A stretch of 64,000 nt of DNA. Source: Oleisolibacter albus (lineage in GTDB: Bacteria > Pseudomonadota > Alphaproteobacteria > Azospirillales > Azospirillaceae). The DNA is taken from contig NZ_QGNJ01000017.1 in assembly GCF_003336875.1 (NCBI RefSeq), positions 1 through 64,000 of the forward strand, given 5' to 3'. The position numbers were made by a program, and so were the translations under genes. The notes beneath the pieces were generated by a model. It worked only from the letters and a program-made list of their open reading frames with translations, did no database searches and was not told where the DNA came from. Numbering within the stretch: position 1 is the stretch's first letter; each line of letters starts with the position of its first letter. Below are positions 37,137-45,415 of the stretch, in pieces.

Positions 37137-37539
37137 CTTGGGGGCACCCCAGGGAAAAGCGATGGGAGTCCATACACCGGAAACATCCATCCCGGAAACA
37201 GGGTGCATCGGTCCCTGTGGAATCCCACCCGTGCGAAATCGCAGCAGCCTTACGGGAGAGTCCGGGACGAATCACCTGTGGACAGGTTTTTTCCCCGACT
37301 CCCCACAGGTGGGAACCCCAGTGTTTCCGCCGATTCGGGAAAAATCTCCCCAAGACTTGTCCACAGCCCGGCGCAACGGCCCCCCTATGACTCTGGTCCT
37401 GTGGACAAAAATGCGGACAGAATAGAATTCACGTTATCCACACAACCCACCATCACCCCATTCCTTTCAAAGAGTCAGTCAAGGTAAAAGGGGGGCCTGG
37501 GATAACTGGGCGGGTACCGCCCGAACGTGATCGGAAGCC
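37128..37539. other. Chromosomal replication origin (oriC)
   Basis: 403-bp gene-free region between ppsR and hemE. DnaA boxes: a perfect TTATCCACA at 37434-37442; TTGTCCACA at 37357-37365; TGTGGACAA at 37400-37408; TGTGGACAG at 37277-37285; and a weaker TGTGGACAT at 37128-37136. There are AT-richer runs (AGAATAGAATTCACG) among the boxes. hemE-oriC-ppsR order is the established origin layout in alphaproteobacteria. Confidence 0.92.
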
Positions 37540-38616
37540 ATGAGCGAGAAGACCGCGGCACCCGCCGCCAAACCGATGCTGCGCGCCCTGGCGGGGGAGG
37601 TGCAGCCGCGCCCGCCCTTCTGGCTGATGCGGCAGGCGGGCCGCTATCTGCCGGAATACCGGGCCGTGCGGTCCCAGGCCGGCGGCTTCCTCGATCTCTG
37701 CCTGAACCCGGAGCTGGCCTGTGAGGTGACACTGCAGCCACTGCGGCGGTACGGCATGGATGCCGCCATCCTGTTTTCCGACATCCTGACCCTGCCGCAC
37801 GCCCTGGGGCAGACTGTCGGCTTCGCGGAAGGCGAGGGGCCACGGCTGACCCCCATCCGCGATCTGAAGACGCTGGCGCAGCTGGACCGCGGGCGCCTGC
37901 ATGAGCGCGCCGCTCCGGTCTATGAGGCGGTGCGGCGCATCCGCGCCGCCCTGGACAGGGATTTCCCGCAGACGGCGCTGATCGGTTTCGCCGGCTCGCC
38001 CTGGACCGTGGCCTGCTACATGGTCGAAGGGGCCGGGTCGAAGGAGTATCTGCATGTCAAACGCTGGGCCTTCGGCGATCCGGCCGGCTTCCAGCAGCTG
38101 ATCGATCTGGTGGCCGACAGCACCGTCGATTACCTGTCGGCCCAGGTCGAGGCAGGGGCCGAGGTGCTGCAGCTGTTCGACAGCTGGGCCGGGGCCCTGC
38201 CGTCGGCGGAGTTCGGCCGCTGGGTGGTGCAACCGACGCGCCGCATCACCGCCGCCCTGAAGCAGCGGCACCCCGGTGTGCCGATCATCGGCTTTCCGCG
38301 GCAGGCCGGGCTGAACCTGCTGACCTATGTGGACGAGGCCGGCGTCGATGCCGTGTCTCTGGACCCCGGCGTGCCGCTGCTGTGGGCGGCCCGGACACTG
38401 CAGAGCAAAGTGGCCGTGCAGGGCAATCTGGACCCGGTGCATCTGGTCACCGGCGGCAGCAGCCTGGAGCAGGCAGCCCGCGCCGTTCTGGACACGCTGG
38501 GTGATCGGCCCTTTGTTTTCAATCTGGGCCACGGCATCATCAAGGAAACCCCCCCTGAGCATGTGGCGCAGCTGGCAGACTTGATCCGGACCTGGCCCGC
38601 TCTACGTAGGGGATAG
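37540..38616 (+). CDS. hemE: Uroporphyrinogen decarboxylase
   Basis: 358 residues. LMRQAGRYLPEYR near residue 28 and LFDSWAGALP, plus VQGNLDPVHL, match HemE. It removes four carboxyls from uroporphyrinogen III in heme synthesis. It flanks oriC on the plus strand, so it is transcribed away from the origin, and hemH follows after 17 bp. Confidence 0.97.
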   Translation: MSEKTAAPAAKPMLRALAGEVQPRPPFWLMRQAGRYLPEYRAVRSQAGGFLDLCLNPELACEVTLQPLRRYGMDAAILFSDILTLPHALGQTVGFAEGEGPRLTPIRDLKTLAQLDRGRLHERAAPVYEAVRRIRAALDRDFPQTALIGFAGSPWTVACYMVEGAGSKEYLHVKRWAFGDPAGFQQLIDLVADSTVDYLSAQVEAGAEVLQLFDSWAGALPSAEFGRWVVQPTRRITAALKQRHPGVPIIGFPRQAGLNLLTYVDEAGVDAVSLDPGVPLLWAARTLQSKVAVQGNLDPVHLVTGGSSLEQAARAVLDTLGDRPFVFNLGHGIIKETPPEHVAQLADLIRTWPALRRG

Positions 38617-38633
38617 GTTTCTTTCCGAACCGC

Positions 38634-39740
38634 GTGAGACACATTGTGACCGATTCCGTTTCCGTCGCCCGTCCCGCCACCGGCGGCCGGCGCAAGATCG
38701 CCATCGTCCTGTTCAATCTGGGCGGGCCGGACCGGCCGGAGGCGGTGCGGCCTTTCCTGTTCAACCTGTTCAACGACCCCGCCATCATCCGGGTGCCGAA
38801 CCCGGTCCGCTTCCTGCTGGCCAAGCTGATCTCCGGCCGCCGGGCCAAGGTGGCGGTCGAGATCTATGCCAAGATGGGCGGCGGCTCGCCGCTGCTGCCC
38901 AACACCGAGGCCCAGGCCCGCGCCCTGGAAACGGCCCTGTGGGATGAGGGGGAGGTGCGCTGCTTCACCTGCATGCGCTATTGGCATCCCATGTCGGAGG
39001 AGGTGGCGCTGGCGGTGCGGGACTGGAACCCTGACGAGATCCTGCTGCTGCCGCTCTACCCCCAGTTCTCCACCACGACGACGGCATCCAGCCTGCGGGT
39101 CTGGAACCAAGCGGCCGCCCAGGCCGGCCTGGACAAGCCGACGCGGCTGGTCTGCTGCTACCCGACGGAGCCGGGCTTCATCCGTGCCAATGCCGACCTG
39201 ATCCGCACGGGCTTGGCGGAGGCCGCTCCCCATGGCAAACCGCGTGTGCTGTTCTCCGCCCATGGGCTGCCGGAAAAGGTGGTCAAGGACGGCGACCCCT
39301 ATCAGTGGCAGTGCGAGCGCACGGCCGAGGCGGTGGTCAAGGAACTGGGCATTCCGGGTCTGGACTGGGTCAGCTGCTATCAGAGCCGCGTCGGTCCGAT
39401 GACGTGGATCGGCCCCTCCACCGAGGAGGAGGTCCACCGCGCCGGCAAGGACCGGGTGCCGCTGGTCGTGGTGCCCATCGCCTTCGTGTCCGAACATTCG
39501 GAAACGCTGGTGGAGATCGGTGACGAATACCGCCATCTGGCCGGGGAACTGGGCGTGCCGCACTTCGTGGCCGTGCCGACGGTGATGACCCATCCGGCCT
39601 TCATCCAGGGCCTGGCCAATCTGGTGCGGCAGGTGCGGGCCGGCGGCGGCAGTGTCTGCAACGCCTTCGGTACCCGCCAGTGCCCCAGCAGCTTCAGCGG
39701 CTGCCCGCATGCGGCGGGCGGCCTGCGGGCGGCGGGATAG
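38634..39740 (+). CDS. hemH: Ferrochelatase
   Basis: 368 residues. VLFNLGGPDRPEAVRPFL at the start; FSAHGLPEKVVKDGDPY with the catalytic histidine; PIAFVSEHSETLVEIGDEY near the metal site. It inserts iron into protoporphyrin IX. Start codons are GTG only (38634 or 38646). The C-terminus is cysteine-rich (VCNAFGTRQCPSSFSGCP), compatible with a [2Fe-2S] cluster as reported for some bacterial ferrochelatases; that is inference. Confidence 0.95.
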   Translation: MRHIVTDSVSVARPATGGRRKIAIVLFNLGGPDRPEAVRPFLFNLFNDPAIIRVPNPVRFLLAKLISGRRAKVAVEIYAKMGGGSPLLPNTEAQARALETALWDEGEVRCFTCMRYWHPMSEEVALAVRDWNPDEILLLPLYPQFSTTTTASSLRVWNQAAAQAGLDKPTRLVCCYPTEPGFIRANADLIRTGLAEAAPHGKPRVLFSAHGLPEKVVKDGDPYQWQCERTAEAVVKELGIPGLDWVSCYQSRVGPMTWIGPSTEEEVHRAGKDRVPLVVVPIAFVSEHSETLVEIGDEYRHLAGELGVPHFVAVPTVMTHPAFIQGLANLVRQVRAGGGSVCNAFGTRQCPSSFSGCPHAAGGLRAAG

Positions 39741-39756
39741 GCCACCACCAAAGGCG

Positions 39757-40992
39757 TCAGTCCCGCCCGAAGACCTCCACCGGGTCCTGCAGCCCTTTGA
39801 CGGCATGCAGGCCCAGGCTGCGCAGCCCGCCCTCCGGGCAGGCCGCGGCGAAGGCGGCGGATGTCAGCAGCGGCCGGTCCAGGGCGCGGGTCAGCCCTTC
39901 CAGACGGGTCACCAGATTGACCGCCGGGCCGATGACCGTGAAGTCGAGACGGTCGGGGGCACCGATATTGCCGTAGAGCACGTCACCCACATGCAGGGCG
40001 ATGCCGGCACCCAACAGCGGCTGGCCCCAGGCCGCGCGCTGGGCATTAAGGCTGGTCATGCCGGCCATGGCCTCGTCCGCCGCGGCCAGCGCCTCGGCGC
40101 ATTGGCGCGCCAGTTCGTCCGGTCCGTTGCCGGCGCCGATGGGGAAGATCGCCAGCAGGGCGTCGCCGACGAATTTCAGCACTTCGCCGCCGCGGCGCTG
40201 CACGGCGCCGCCCATGATCTCGAAATAGCCGTTCAGCAGGGCGATCAGCGCCCCGATCTCCAGCCGGTCGGCCAGGGGCGTGAAGCCGCGCAGATCGCAG
40301 TACCAGAGCACGGCCGAGAGGGTCATGCCGCTGCCACGGCGGATATCGCCGTCCAGGATGCGCTGGCCGGCCGCCGGCCCGACATAGGTGTTCAGCAGGG
40401 TGGTGGCCAGCAGGCGCAGCGCCCGCGCCTCCAGCAGCACACTCAGCGCCGGCAGGGCGCCGTAGAGCATGCCGAGATCGGCGGCGGAAAAGCCGCCGGG
40501 ATGGCGTGTGGCGAAAGTCACGGCGTTGCGGCGGCCATTGGCGCCGACCAGTGCCATGGCTGTGTAGTCGCGGAAGCCCTGGTCCCAGAGATCATGCAGC
40601 ACGGGGTAGGGATAAGGCGGGGCCGTGCGCTCCAGCGGCACATGGATGCCCTCGACCCCGCCATCGATGATGGCGGAGATGGGGCTTTGCCGGTAATCCG
40701 GAGTCAGTTCGATCCCGTGTTCCCGGTTGATCTGCTCGATCCCGTCGCGATCGACTCGCCAGATGTAGGTAACGGCTCTGATCTGCGGATGCAGCAGACG
40801 GACATGCAGCGTCATGCGCTCGATGGGGCAGCCGGCCTCACGCAGATGATGGGCATAGGCCTCGATCAGGGCCGGGATGTCGCCGTGGCGCACACCCACT
40901 GTCAGCAGCCAGGTTACGACGCGCATGGCCGCGGGATCGGGAACGCTGAAATCCCCGTCAGCTGCCTCTGCCGGCCGTCCTTCCCCCATCAT
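39757..40992 (-). CDS. Class III adenylate cyclase-type protein with N-terminal sensor region
   Basis: 411 residues. The C-terminal cyclase domain (about 200-370) has WYCDLRGFTPLADRLE with the metal aspartate, EVLKFVGDALLAIFPIG, and RLDFTVIGPAVNLVTRLEGL. Lys in VLKFVGD and Asp in LDFTVIG fit ATP specificity, with Asn and Arg for transition-state contact also present. The N-terminal 190 residues form a GAF-like sensor (inference). ATG at 40992 or 40989. It is convergent with hemH, 16 bp apart. Confidence 0.9.
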   Translation of the reverse strand: MMGEGRPAEAADGDFSVPDPAAMRVVTWLLTVGVRHGDIPALIEAYAHHLREAGCPIERMTLHVRLLHPQIRAVTYIWRVDRDGIEQINREHGIELTPDYRQSPISAIIDGGVEGIHVPLERTAPPYPYPVLHDLWDQGFRDYTAMALVGANGRRNAVTFATRHPGGFSAADLGMLYGALPALSVLLEARALRLLATTLLNTYVGPAAGQRILDGDIRRGSGMTLSAVLWYCDLRGFTPLADRLEIGALIALLNGYFEIMGGAVQRRGGEVLKFVGDALLAIFPIGAGNGPDELARQCAEALAAADEAMAGMTSLNAQRAAWGQPLLGAGIALHVGDVLYGNIGAPDRLDFTVIGPAVNLVTRLEGLTRALDRPLLTSAAFAAACPEGGLRSLGLHAVKGLQDPVEVFGRD

Positions 40993-41180
40993 CACTCCGC
41001 CGATGCGGTTCCACGCGCGGTCCCGCGCGGGGCCGCCTTGTCGATGAACGTCTTGATCTCCCGGCGCATACTGCCCACTTTCGCCCTGTCCCGCCAGCCG
41101 TAGGGGCCGCATGGGCGGCCCGCGGACCGGTTTCCGGTCACGGCAACCGTCCGGCGGCAGCAGTTCCAAGGTGCCCGATC

Positions 41181-41732
41181 ATGTTCATCCAGACCGAAGA
41201 AACCCCGAACCCGGCAACCCTGAAATTCCTGCCCGGCCGTGACGTGCTGGGCCGTGGCACGGCCGATTTTCCCGAGGCCGCCATGGCTGCCCGCTCTCCG
41301 CTGGCCCAGCGTCTGTTCGAGGTGGAGGGAGTGACCCGGGTGTTCCTGGGGTCCGATTTCGTGACCGTCACCAAGGATGGCGGCCATGACTGGTACCTGC
41401 TGAAGCCCAGCATCCTGGGCGTCATCATGGAGCACTTCACCGCAGGGCGCCCGGTCCTGCTGGAGGAGCATACCGACGACAATGCCATTGCCGAGGATGA
41501 CGACGAGGTCGTGGCCCAGATCAAGGAACTGCTGGATACCCGTGTGCGTCCCGCCGTGGCCCAGGATGGTGGCGACATCACCTTCCACGGTTTCGACCAG
41601 GGCATCGTCTATCTGACGATGAAGGGTGCCTGTGCGGGGTGCCCCAGTTCCACCGCCACCCTGAAGGCGGGTATCGAGAACATGTTGAGGCACTACATTC
41701 CCGAGGTTGTCGAAGTCCGCCAAATCCGCTAA
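41181..41732 (+). CDS. NifU-family Fe-S scaffold/carrier protein (Nfu)
   Basis: 183 residues. The N-terminal Nfu domain reads MFIQTEETPNPATLKFLPGR; the C-terminal NifU domain has AVAQDGGDITFHG and GACAGCPSSTATLK with the CxxC cluster ligands. It carries 4Fe-4S clusters to apoproteins in the cytoplasm. Divergent from the cyclase gene. The folded leader for the next gene starts soon after its stop. Confidence 0.94.
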   Translation: MFIQTEETPNPATLKFLPGRDVLGRGTADFPEAAMAARSPLAQRLFEVEGVTRVFLGSDFVTVTKDGGHDWYLLKPSILGVIMEHFTAGRPVLLEEHTDDNAIAEDDDEVVAQIKELLDTRVRPAVAQDGGDITFHGFDQGIVYLTMKGACAGCPSSTATLKAGIENMLRHYIPEVVEVRQIR

Positions 41733-41754
41733 GGTGCAAATTCACTGCCTAAAA

Positions 41755-41975
41755 ATCGTCTTAAATGGCAGGCAGAGGCAGAGCCGGGGAGCAAAGATCT
41801 CCCAGGGGTGCGATACCCCGACCGGCTCGGTCCGGCATCACGGTCAAACCCGAAGAATGGGACCGTTGACGCCGGTGGAGCCTCTATGGACCCGCGGAAC
41901 CGGCCACACTCGGCACGGCCTGGACCCAAGGGTCGACCGGAGAAGTTCCGGCACCGATAGCCGCGACGGGTGATC
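41755..41975 (+). ncRNA. Strongly folded leader, candidate riboswitch or cis-regulatory RNA
   Basis: A three-way junction is visible at 41781-41828: outer stem GAGCCGG/CCGGCTC, inner hairpin GGAG-CAAAGAT-CTCC, inner hairpin GGGGT-GCGAT-ACCCC. A second element at 41832-41875 pairs CCGGC with GCCGG and CGGTC with GACCG. A further hairpin ACGGG-TGATCCG-CCCGT lies near 41966. The element precedes a glucosaminidase gene. Parts of the text recall the c-di-AMP (ydaO) riboswitch core, but the 3' half does not match well. See findings. Confidence 0.5.
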
Positions 41976-42025
41976 CGCCCGTGCGATCGGTATCGCTTGG
42001 AAACGGGTACGGGAGTGAGGTGTAC

Positions 42026-43114
42026 ATGCCGACGGACAAGACCGAGGGCCATTGCGGCCCCCGATGGCCGACCTTGTGCGCCATCCTGTTGGCGGTCACG
42101 GTGGTGTTTCCCTGCAGCCTGTGGCGCATCGGGAAAGCCGAGCCGGCCGCCGATGTGGCCGCAACGGCAGAGGTCGCACGCGCCGCGTCGACCGCCGTTG
42201 AGGCCGGGGATGACGAGGTCGCGCTGGCCATGCCCGCCAAGGCGGTCAAGCGGATCGCCGCGCGTCTGGACGCGCGGTCGCTGCTGGATCTGTTCCACGC
42301 CGCCGACTACCACATCGACCAGGTGCGCAGCGGCAGCATCGCCGTGCCGCGGCTGGTGCTGGCGGATCTTCCCCACGATATCGACCGGCTGGAATCCAGC
42401 GATGACCGCAAGGCGGTTTTCGTGAAGACCATGCTGCCGCTGATCCTGCTGGCCAATGAACGGATCGAGGCCGACCGTGACCGCCTGTCGAAACTGCATC
42501 AGATCCGCGAAAGCGGGCAGGCCCTGGCACCACAGGACCGGCTCTGGCTGGCGGATCTGGCCGAGCGCTATGGGGTCGAGGTCGAAGGTGAGGTGGATAC
42601 CAAGGATCTGCTGAAGCGCGTTGATATCGTGCCGCCGTCCCTGGCCCTGGCCCAGGCCGCCGAGGAGAGCGGCTGGGGAACCTCTCGCTTCGCGCAGAAG
42701 GCCAATGTGCTGTTCGGTCAGCTGACCTGGAAGGCCGAGGATGCCGGCGTGACTCCGCGCAACCGCCAGCCCGGCCAGACCCACCGCTACCGCGCCTTCG
42801 ATGACCCGAAGGCCAGCGTCGAGGCCTATATCCACAATCTCAACACCCACCGGGCCTATGAAGGGTTCCGGCGCCTGCGTGCGTCGCTGCGCACCCATGG
42901 CAAGCCCCTGGACGGCGTCCAGCTGGTGTCCACGCTGGAACGCTATTCGGAGCGCGGTGCGGATTATGTCCACACCCTGCAACGCCTGATCCGCAGCAAC
43001 AAACTGGCCGATTTCGATCAGGCGGTGCTGCGTGATCTCGAACTGCCGGCTGCGGCGGATGGGGATGAGGCGGTCGGTGACACGGCGGCGGTCCTGCCGC
43101 TGGTTGTGCGCTGA
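42026..43114 (+). CDS. Glucosaminidase-domain (Bax-like) peptidoglycan hydrolase
   Basis: 362 residues. One membrane helix (about residues 14-32, LCAILLAVTVVFPCSLW), then a helical region, then the Bax/glucosaminidase domain with QAAEESGWGTSRFAQKANVL and HRYRAFDDPKASVEAYIHNL. It should cut glycan strands in the periplasm while anchored to the inner membrane. The ATG at 42026 is preceded by GGGAGTGAGGTG. It is preceded by the folded leader. It is not in an obvious operon. Confidence 0.87.
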   Translation: MPTDKTEGHCGPRWPTLCAILLAVTVVFPCSLWRIGKAEPAADVAATAEVARAASTAVEAGDDEVALAMPAKAVKRIAARLDARSLLDLFHAADYHIDQVRSGSIAVPRLVLADLPHDIDRLESSDDRKAVFVKTMLPLILLANERIEADRDRLSKLHQIRESGQALAPQDRLWLADLAERYGVEVEGEVDTKDLLKRVDIVPPSLALAQAAEESGWGTSRFAQKANVLFGQLTWKAEDAGVTPRNRQPGQTHRYRAFDDPKASVEAYIHNLNTHRAYEGFRRLRASLRTHGKPLDGVQLVSTLERYSERGADYVHTLQRLIRSNKLADFDQAVLRDLELPAAADGDEAVGDTAAVLPLVVR

Positions 43115-43453
43115 CGATCCTTCGGTCGAGAACAGCCGGCGACCGCCGGCGCCACCATGGGTGGTGTGTGGCTCTGTGAACTGAATACCTTGTTTTGTTC
43201 ACAGTATCGGTGGCCCTCGAACGCGGCAGAATCCTGGCCCGGGATGGCGACGCCATGCTCGTGGGCGCTGGACGCAGGGCGGCTGCCGCCAGATGACGCT
43301 TCCCGTGCGCTTGCCGGCCATGGCATAGCCAAGGGGATTGGTGAGGCCGGACGACCGGCCCCGACGGCACCCGTCGGCGGTCCCACGCTTTGGACAGCGC
43401 ATGGCCCTGTCTGGTAGGGGCCGACCGGCAGCAGGCAGGACGTAAGTACGACG
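43115..43453. other. Spacer between the glucosaminidase gene and tsaB
   Basis: 339 bp. Two hairpins: GCCGGC-GACC-GCCGGC at about 43134-43149, and CTGTGAAC at 43174-43181 with its reverse complement GTTCACAG at 43197-43204. The latter lies in an AT-rich patch and may be a promoter operator or terminator. No convincing gene; an 86-codon open frame at 43157-43417 has no ribosome site or family likeness. Confidence 0.5.
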
Positions 43454-44152
43454 ATGATCACCCTGGGCATCGACACCGCCACCAGCGCCTGTGCCGTGGC
43501 GGTCTGGTCCGCGGCGCAGGCGCGGGCGCTGGCCGTCCGCACCGAGCTGATGAGCCGCGGACAGGCGGAACGCCTGGTCCCCCTGATCATGGAAACGCTG
43601 GCGGATGCCGGCGTCGATTTCGCCGCCATCGACCGTTTCGCCGTGACGGTCGGACCCGGCACCTTCACGGGCTTGCGCATCGGTCTGGCCGCGGCGCGCG
43701 GTCTGGCCCTGGCCGCCGGACGACCGCTGCTCGGTGTCACCAGCTTCGAAGCCGCGGTGCGCGGGCTGCCGCCGGCGCAGCGGGCCGGGCGAACGCTGCT
43801 GGCCTGTATCGAAAGCCGGCGCGATGACCTGTTCCTTCAGGCCTTCTCGTCTGAGCTGCAACCGCTGACCGGGCCGGCCGATGTGTTGCCGACGGATGTT
43901 CCCGCCTTTGTCTCCGGGCAACTGCCGAAGGGACCGTTGCTTCTGGTCGGCGATGCCGCGGAACGGGCCGCTGCCGCCCTGGATGCCCGTCCGGTGGATC
44001 TCCCGGTCGTGACAACCACCGGTGCCGCCGAGGCGCTGGCTGCGGCACGGCTGGCTGCGACCCTGACCGATGCGGAGATCGCCGCCCGGCCGGCGGACCC
44101 CTTCTATCTGCGACCACCCGACGTGACCCTGCCCGGTGGGAAGAGAGCGTGA
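43454..44152 (+). CDS. tsaB: tRNA threonylcarbamoyladenosine biosynthesis protein TsaB
   Basis: 232 residues. TLGIDTATSACAVAVW and VTVGPGTFTGLRIGLAAARG are the two conserved ASKHA motifs of TsaB. It is the scaffold partner of TsaD and TsaE in making t6A on tRNA; tsaE is in this window at 61.3 kb. The rimI start overlaps its stop (GTGA). Confidence 0.94.
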   Translation: MITLGIDTATSACAVAVWSAAQARALAVRTELMSRGQAERLVPLIMETLADAGVDFAAIDRFAVTVGPGTFTGLRIGLAAARGLALAAGRPLLGVTSFEAAVRGLPPAQRAGRTLLACIESRRDDLFLQAFSSELQPLTGPADVLPTDVPAFVSGQLPKGPLLLVGDAAERAAAALDARPVDLPVVTTTGAAEALAAARLAATLTDAEIAARPADPFYLRPPDVTLPGGKRA

Positions 44153-44613
44153 CCAGCATCCTGGTGCATGGGCCGGAGGCGGCATCGCTGCTGGCAGCGA
44201 TGCATGCCGAGGCTTTCGCCGATCCGGGTGTCACCGGTCCCCCCTGGAGCGCCTCCGCCTTTGCCGACCTGCTGGTCCTGCCGGGAACTGTGGCGCTGGT
44301 GGCAGCGACGGACGGGCAACCGCAGGGGGTGCTGCTGCTGCGCACCGTGCTGGATGAAGCCGAGATTCTGACCGTGGGGACACGGCCCGCCGCCCGGCGT
44401 CTGGGCATCGGCCGCTGTCTGGTCGAGGCCGCTGCGCGGCATGCCGCCGCCGCCGGGGCCGGTGTCCTGTTCCTGGAAGTAGCCGAGACCAATACAGCCG
44501 CGCGGTTGCTCTATGCCGTCTGCGGCTTTGGTCCCGTTGGGCGGCGCAAGGGATATTACCATCTCGACGGCGCCGCCGTGGATGCGCTGATCCTGCGCCG
44601 TCCGCTCTCCTGA
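44149..44613 (+). CDS. rimI: Ribosomal-protein-alanine N-acetyltransferase RimI
   Basis: 154 residues of GNAT fold. The acetyl-CoA motif is GTRPAARRLGIGRCLVEAA; the end reads VAETNTAARLLYAVCGF as in RimI. It acetylates the N-terminus of ribosomal protein S18 and others. GTG start overlapping the tsaB stop implies coupled translation. Confidence 0.9.
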   Translation: MTSILVHGPEAASLLAAMHAEAFADPGVTGPPWSASAFADLLVLPGTVALVAATDGQPQGVLLLRTVLDEAEILTVGTRPAARRLGIGRCLVEAAARHAAAAGAGVLFLEVAETNTAARLLYAVCGFGPVGRRKGYYHLDGAAVDALILRRPLS

Positions 44614-44622
44614 TTCGGGAAC

Positions 44623-44865
44623 TCAGCTTCTTCTCACCATCATTCGATGTATGCCATCCGGTCGCGCCGCATTTTCCGGTGACAGCGACAGCACCACATG
44701 ACCGTGTTCCGTCAAGGTACGAGGCACATTGACCAGAGGCTCACCGGAATTCATACGAACTTCAAGCACTTGGCCGGCAGACAAGCGTTCCACGGCCAAT
44801 TTGGTCCGGACGAATGTCATCGGGCAGACCAGCGATGTGATGTCGAGGAAATAATCCGGTTCCAT
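44623..44865 (-). CDS. TusA-family sulfurtransferase
   Basis: 80 residues, standard for TusA/SirA. The persulfide cysteine is in DITSLVCPMTFVRTKLAVE, where the CP motif is preserved. TusA passes sulfur to tRNA thiolation, molybdenum cofactor or other pathways. It is divergent from mucR with a promoter region between; its partners are not adjacent. Confidence 0.9.
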   Translation of the reverse strand: MEPDYFLDITSLVCPMTFVRTKLAVERLSAGQVLEVRMNSGEPLVNVPRTLTEHGHVVLSLSPENAARPDGIHRMMVRRS

Positions 44866-44907
44866 ATCCTGACCTGCGTTTTCCTACTCTATGGGAGTAA
44901 AACGTTA

Positions 44908-44936
44908 TTGCGTGAAACAGCGGAAAGACTTATATG
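44908..44936 (+). promoter_or_regulatory. Sigma-70-type promoter of mucR
   Basis: TTGCGT at 44908-44913, 17 bp, TATATG at 44931-44936. The start point would be about 44943, 26 nt before the ATG. The neighbouring TTTTCCTACTC / GGGAGTAAAA stretch at 44879-44903 is a weak inverted repeat in an AT-rich patch that could be the MucR autoregulation or tusA site. Confidence 0.7.
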
Positions 44937-44968
44937 ACAGGAAAGTTCCTCATCTGGAGCAAAGATAG

Positions 44969-45388
44969 ATGTCCACTGCCTCGCCGTCGAACGAGCTTTT
45001 GTCTCTCACAACAGAAATCGTGGCCGCACACGTTTCGAACAATACGGTGGCCATCTCTGACCTGCCTTCCCTGATCGAACAGGTGTATAAGAGCCTGTCC
45101 AATGTGGGACAGGAGCCTGTGCCCCAGGTTGAGAAGTTGCAGCCTGCCGTCGCCATCAAGAAATCGGTCACGCCGGAATATATCATCTGTCTGGAAGACG
45201 GTAAAAAGCTGAAGATGCTGAAGCGGCATCTGAAGACGGCCTACAACATGACCCCCGAGGAATATCGCGATCGTTGGGGTCTGCCGGCTGATTACCCGAT
45301 GGTTGCGCCCAATTATGCCAAGCAGCGCTCCAGCCTGGCCAAGCAGATCGGCCTCGGCACGCGCGCCCGTCGCGGCAGCAGCATCTGA
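44969..45388 (+). CDS. mucR: MucR/Ros-family transcriptional regulator
   Basis: 139 residues. The Ros-type zinc finger reads IICLEDGKKLKMLKRHLKT; the YRDRWGLPADYPMVAPNYA region follows. MucR/Ros proteins are alphaproteobacterial global regulators and nucleoid-like proteins acting on AT-rich promoters, controlling surface polysaccharides, motility and cell cycle. The N-terminal 45 residues likely drive oligomer formation. It has its own promoter and a clean terminator. Confidence 0.94.
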   Translation: MSTASPSNELLSLTTEIVAAHVSNNTVAISDLPSLIEQVYKSLSNVGQEPVPQVEKLQPAVAIKKSVTPEYIICLEDGKKLKMLKRHLKTAYNMTPEEYRDRWGLPADYPMVAPNYAKQRSSLAKQIGLGTRARRGSSI

Positions 45389-45415
45389 GCTCCAGAGCGT
45401 CAAGATGCAAGATCG

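Noticed and set aside
41733-42025. Cobalamin, TPP or c-di-GMP riboswitch before the glucosaminidase
   Set aside because: Conserved cores of those classes (such as the B12 box or the GEMM GCACAGGGCAAACC core) are not present.
43157-43417. 86-codon frame between the glucosaminidase and tsaB
   Set aside because: No ribosome site, no conserved features, and it runs through an inverted repeat.
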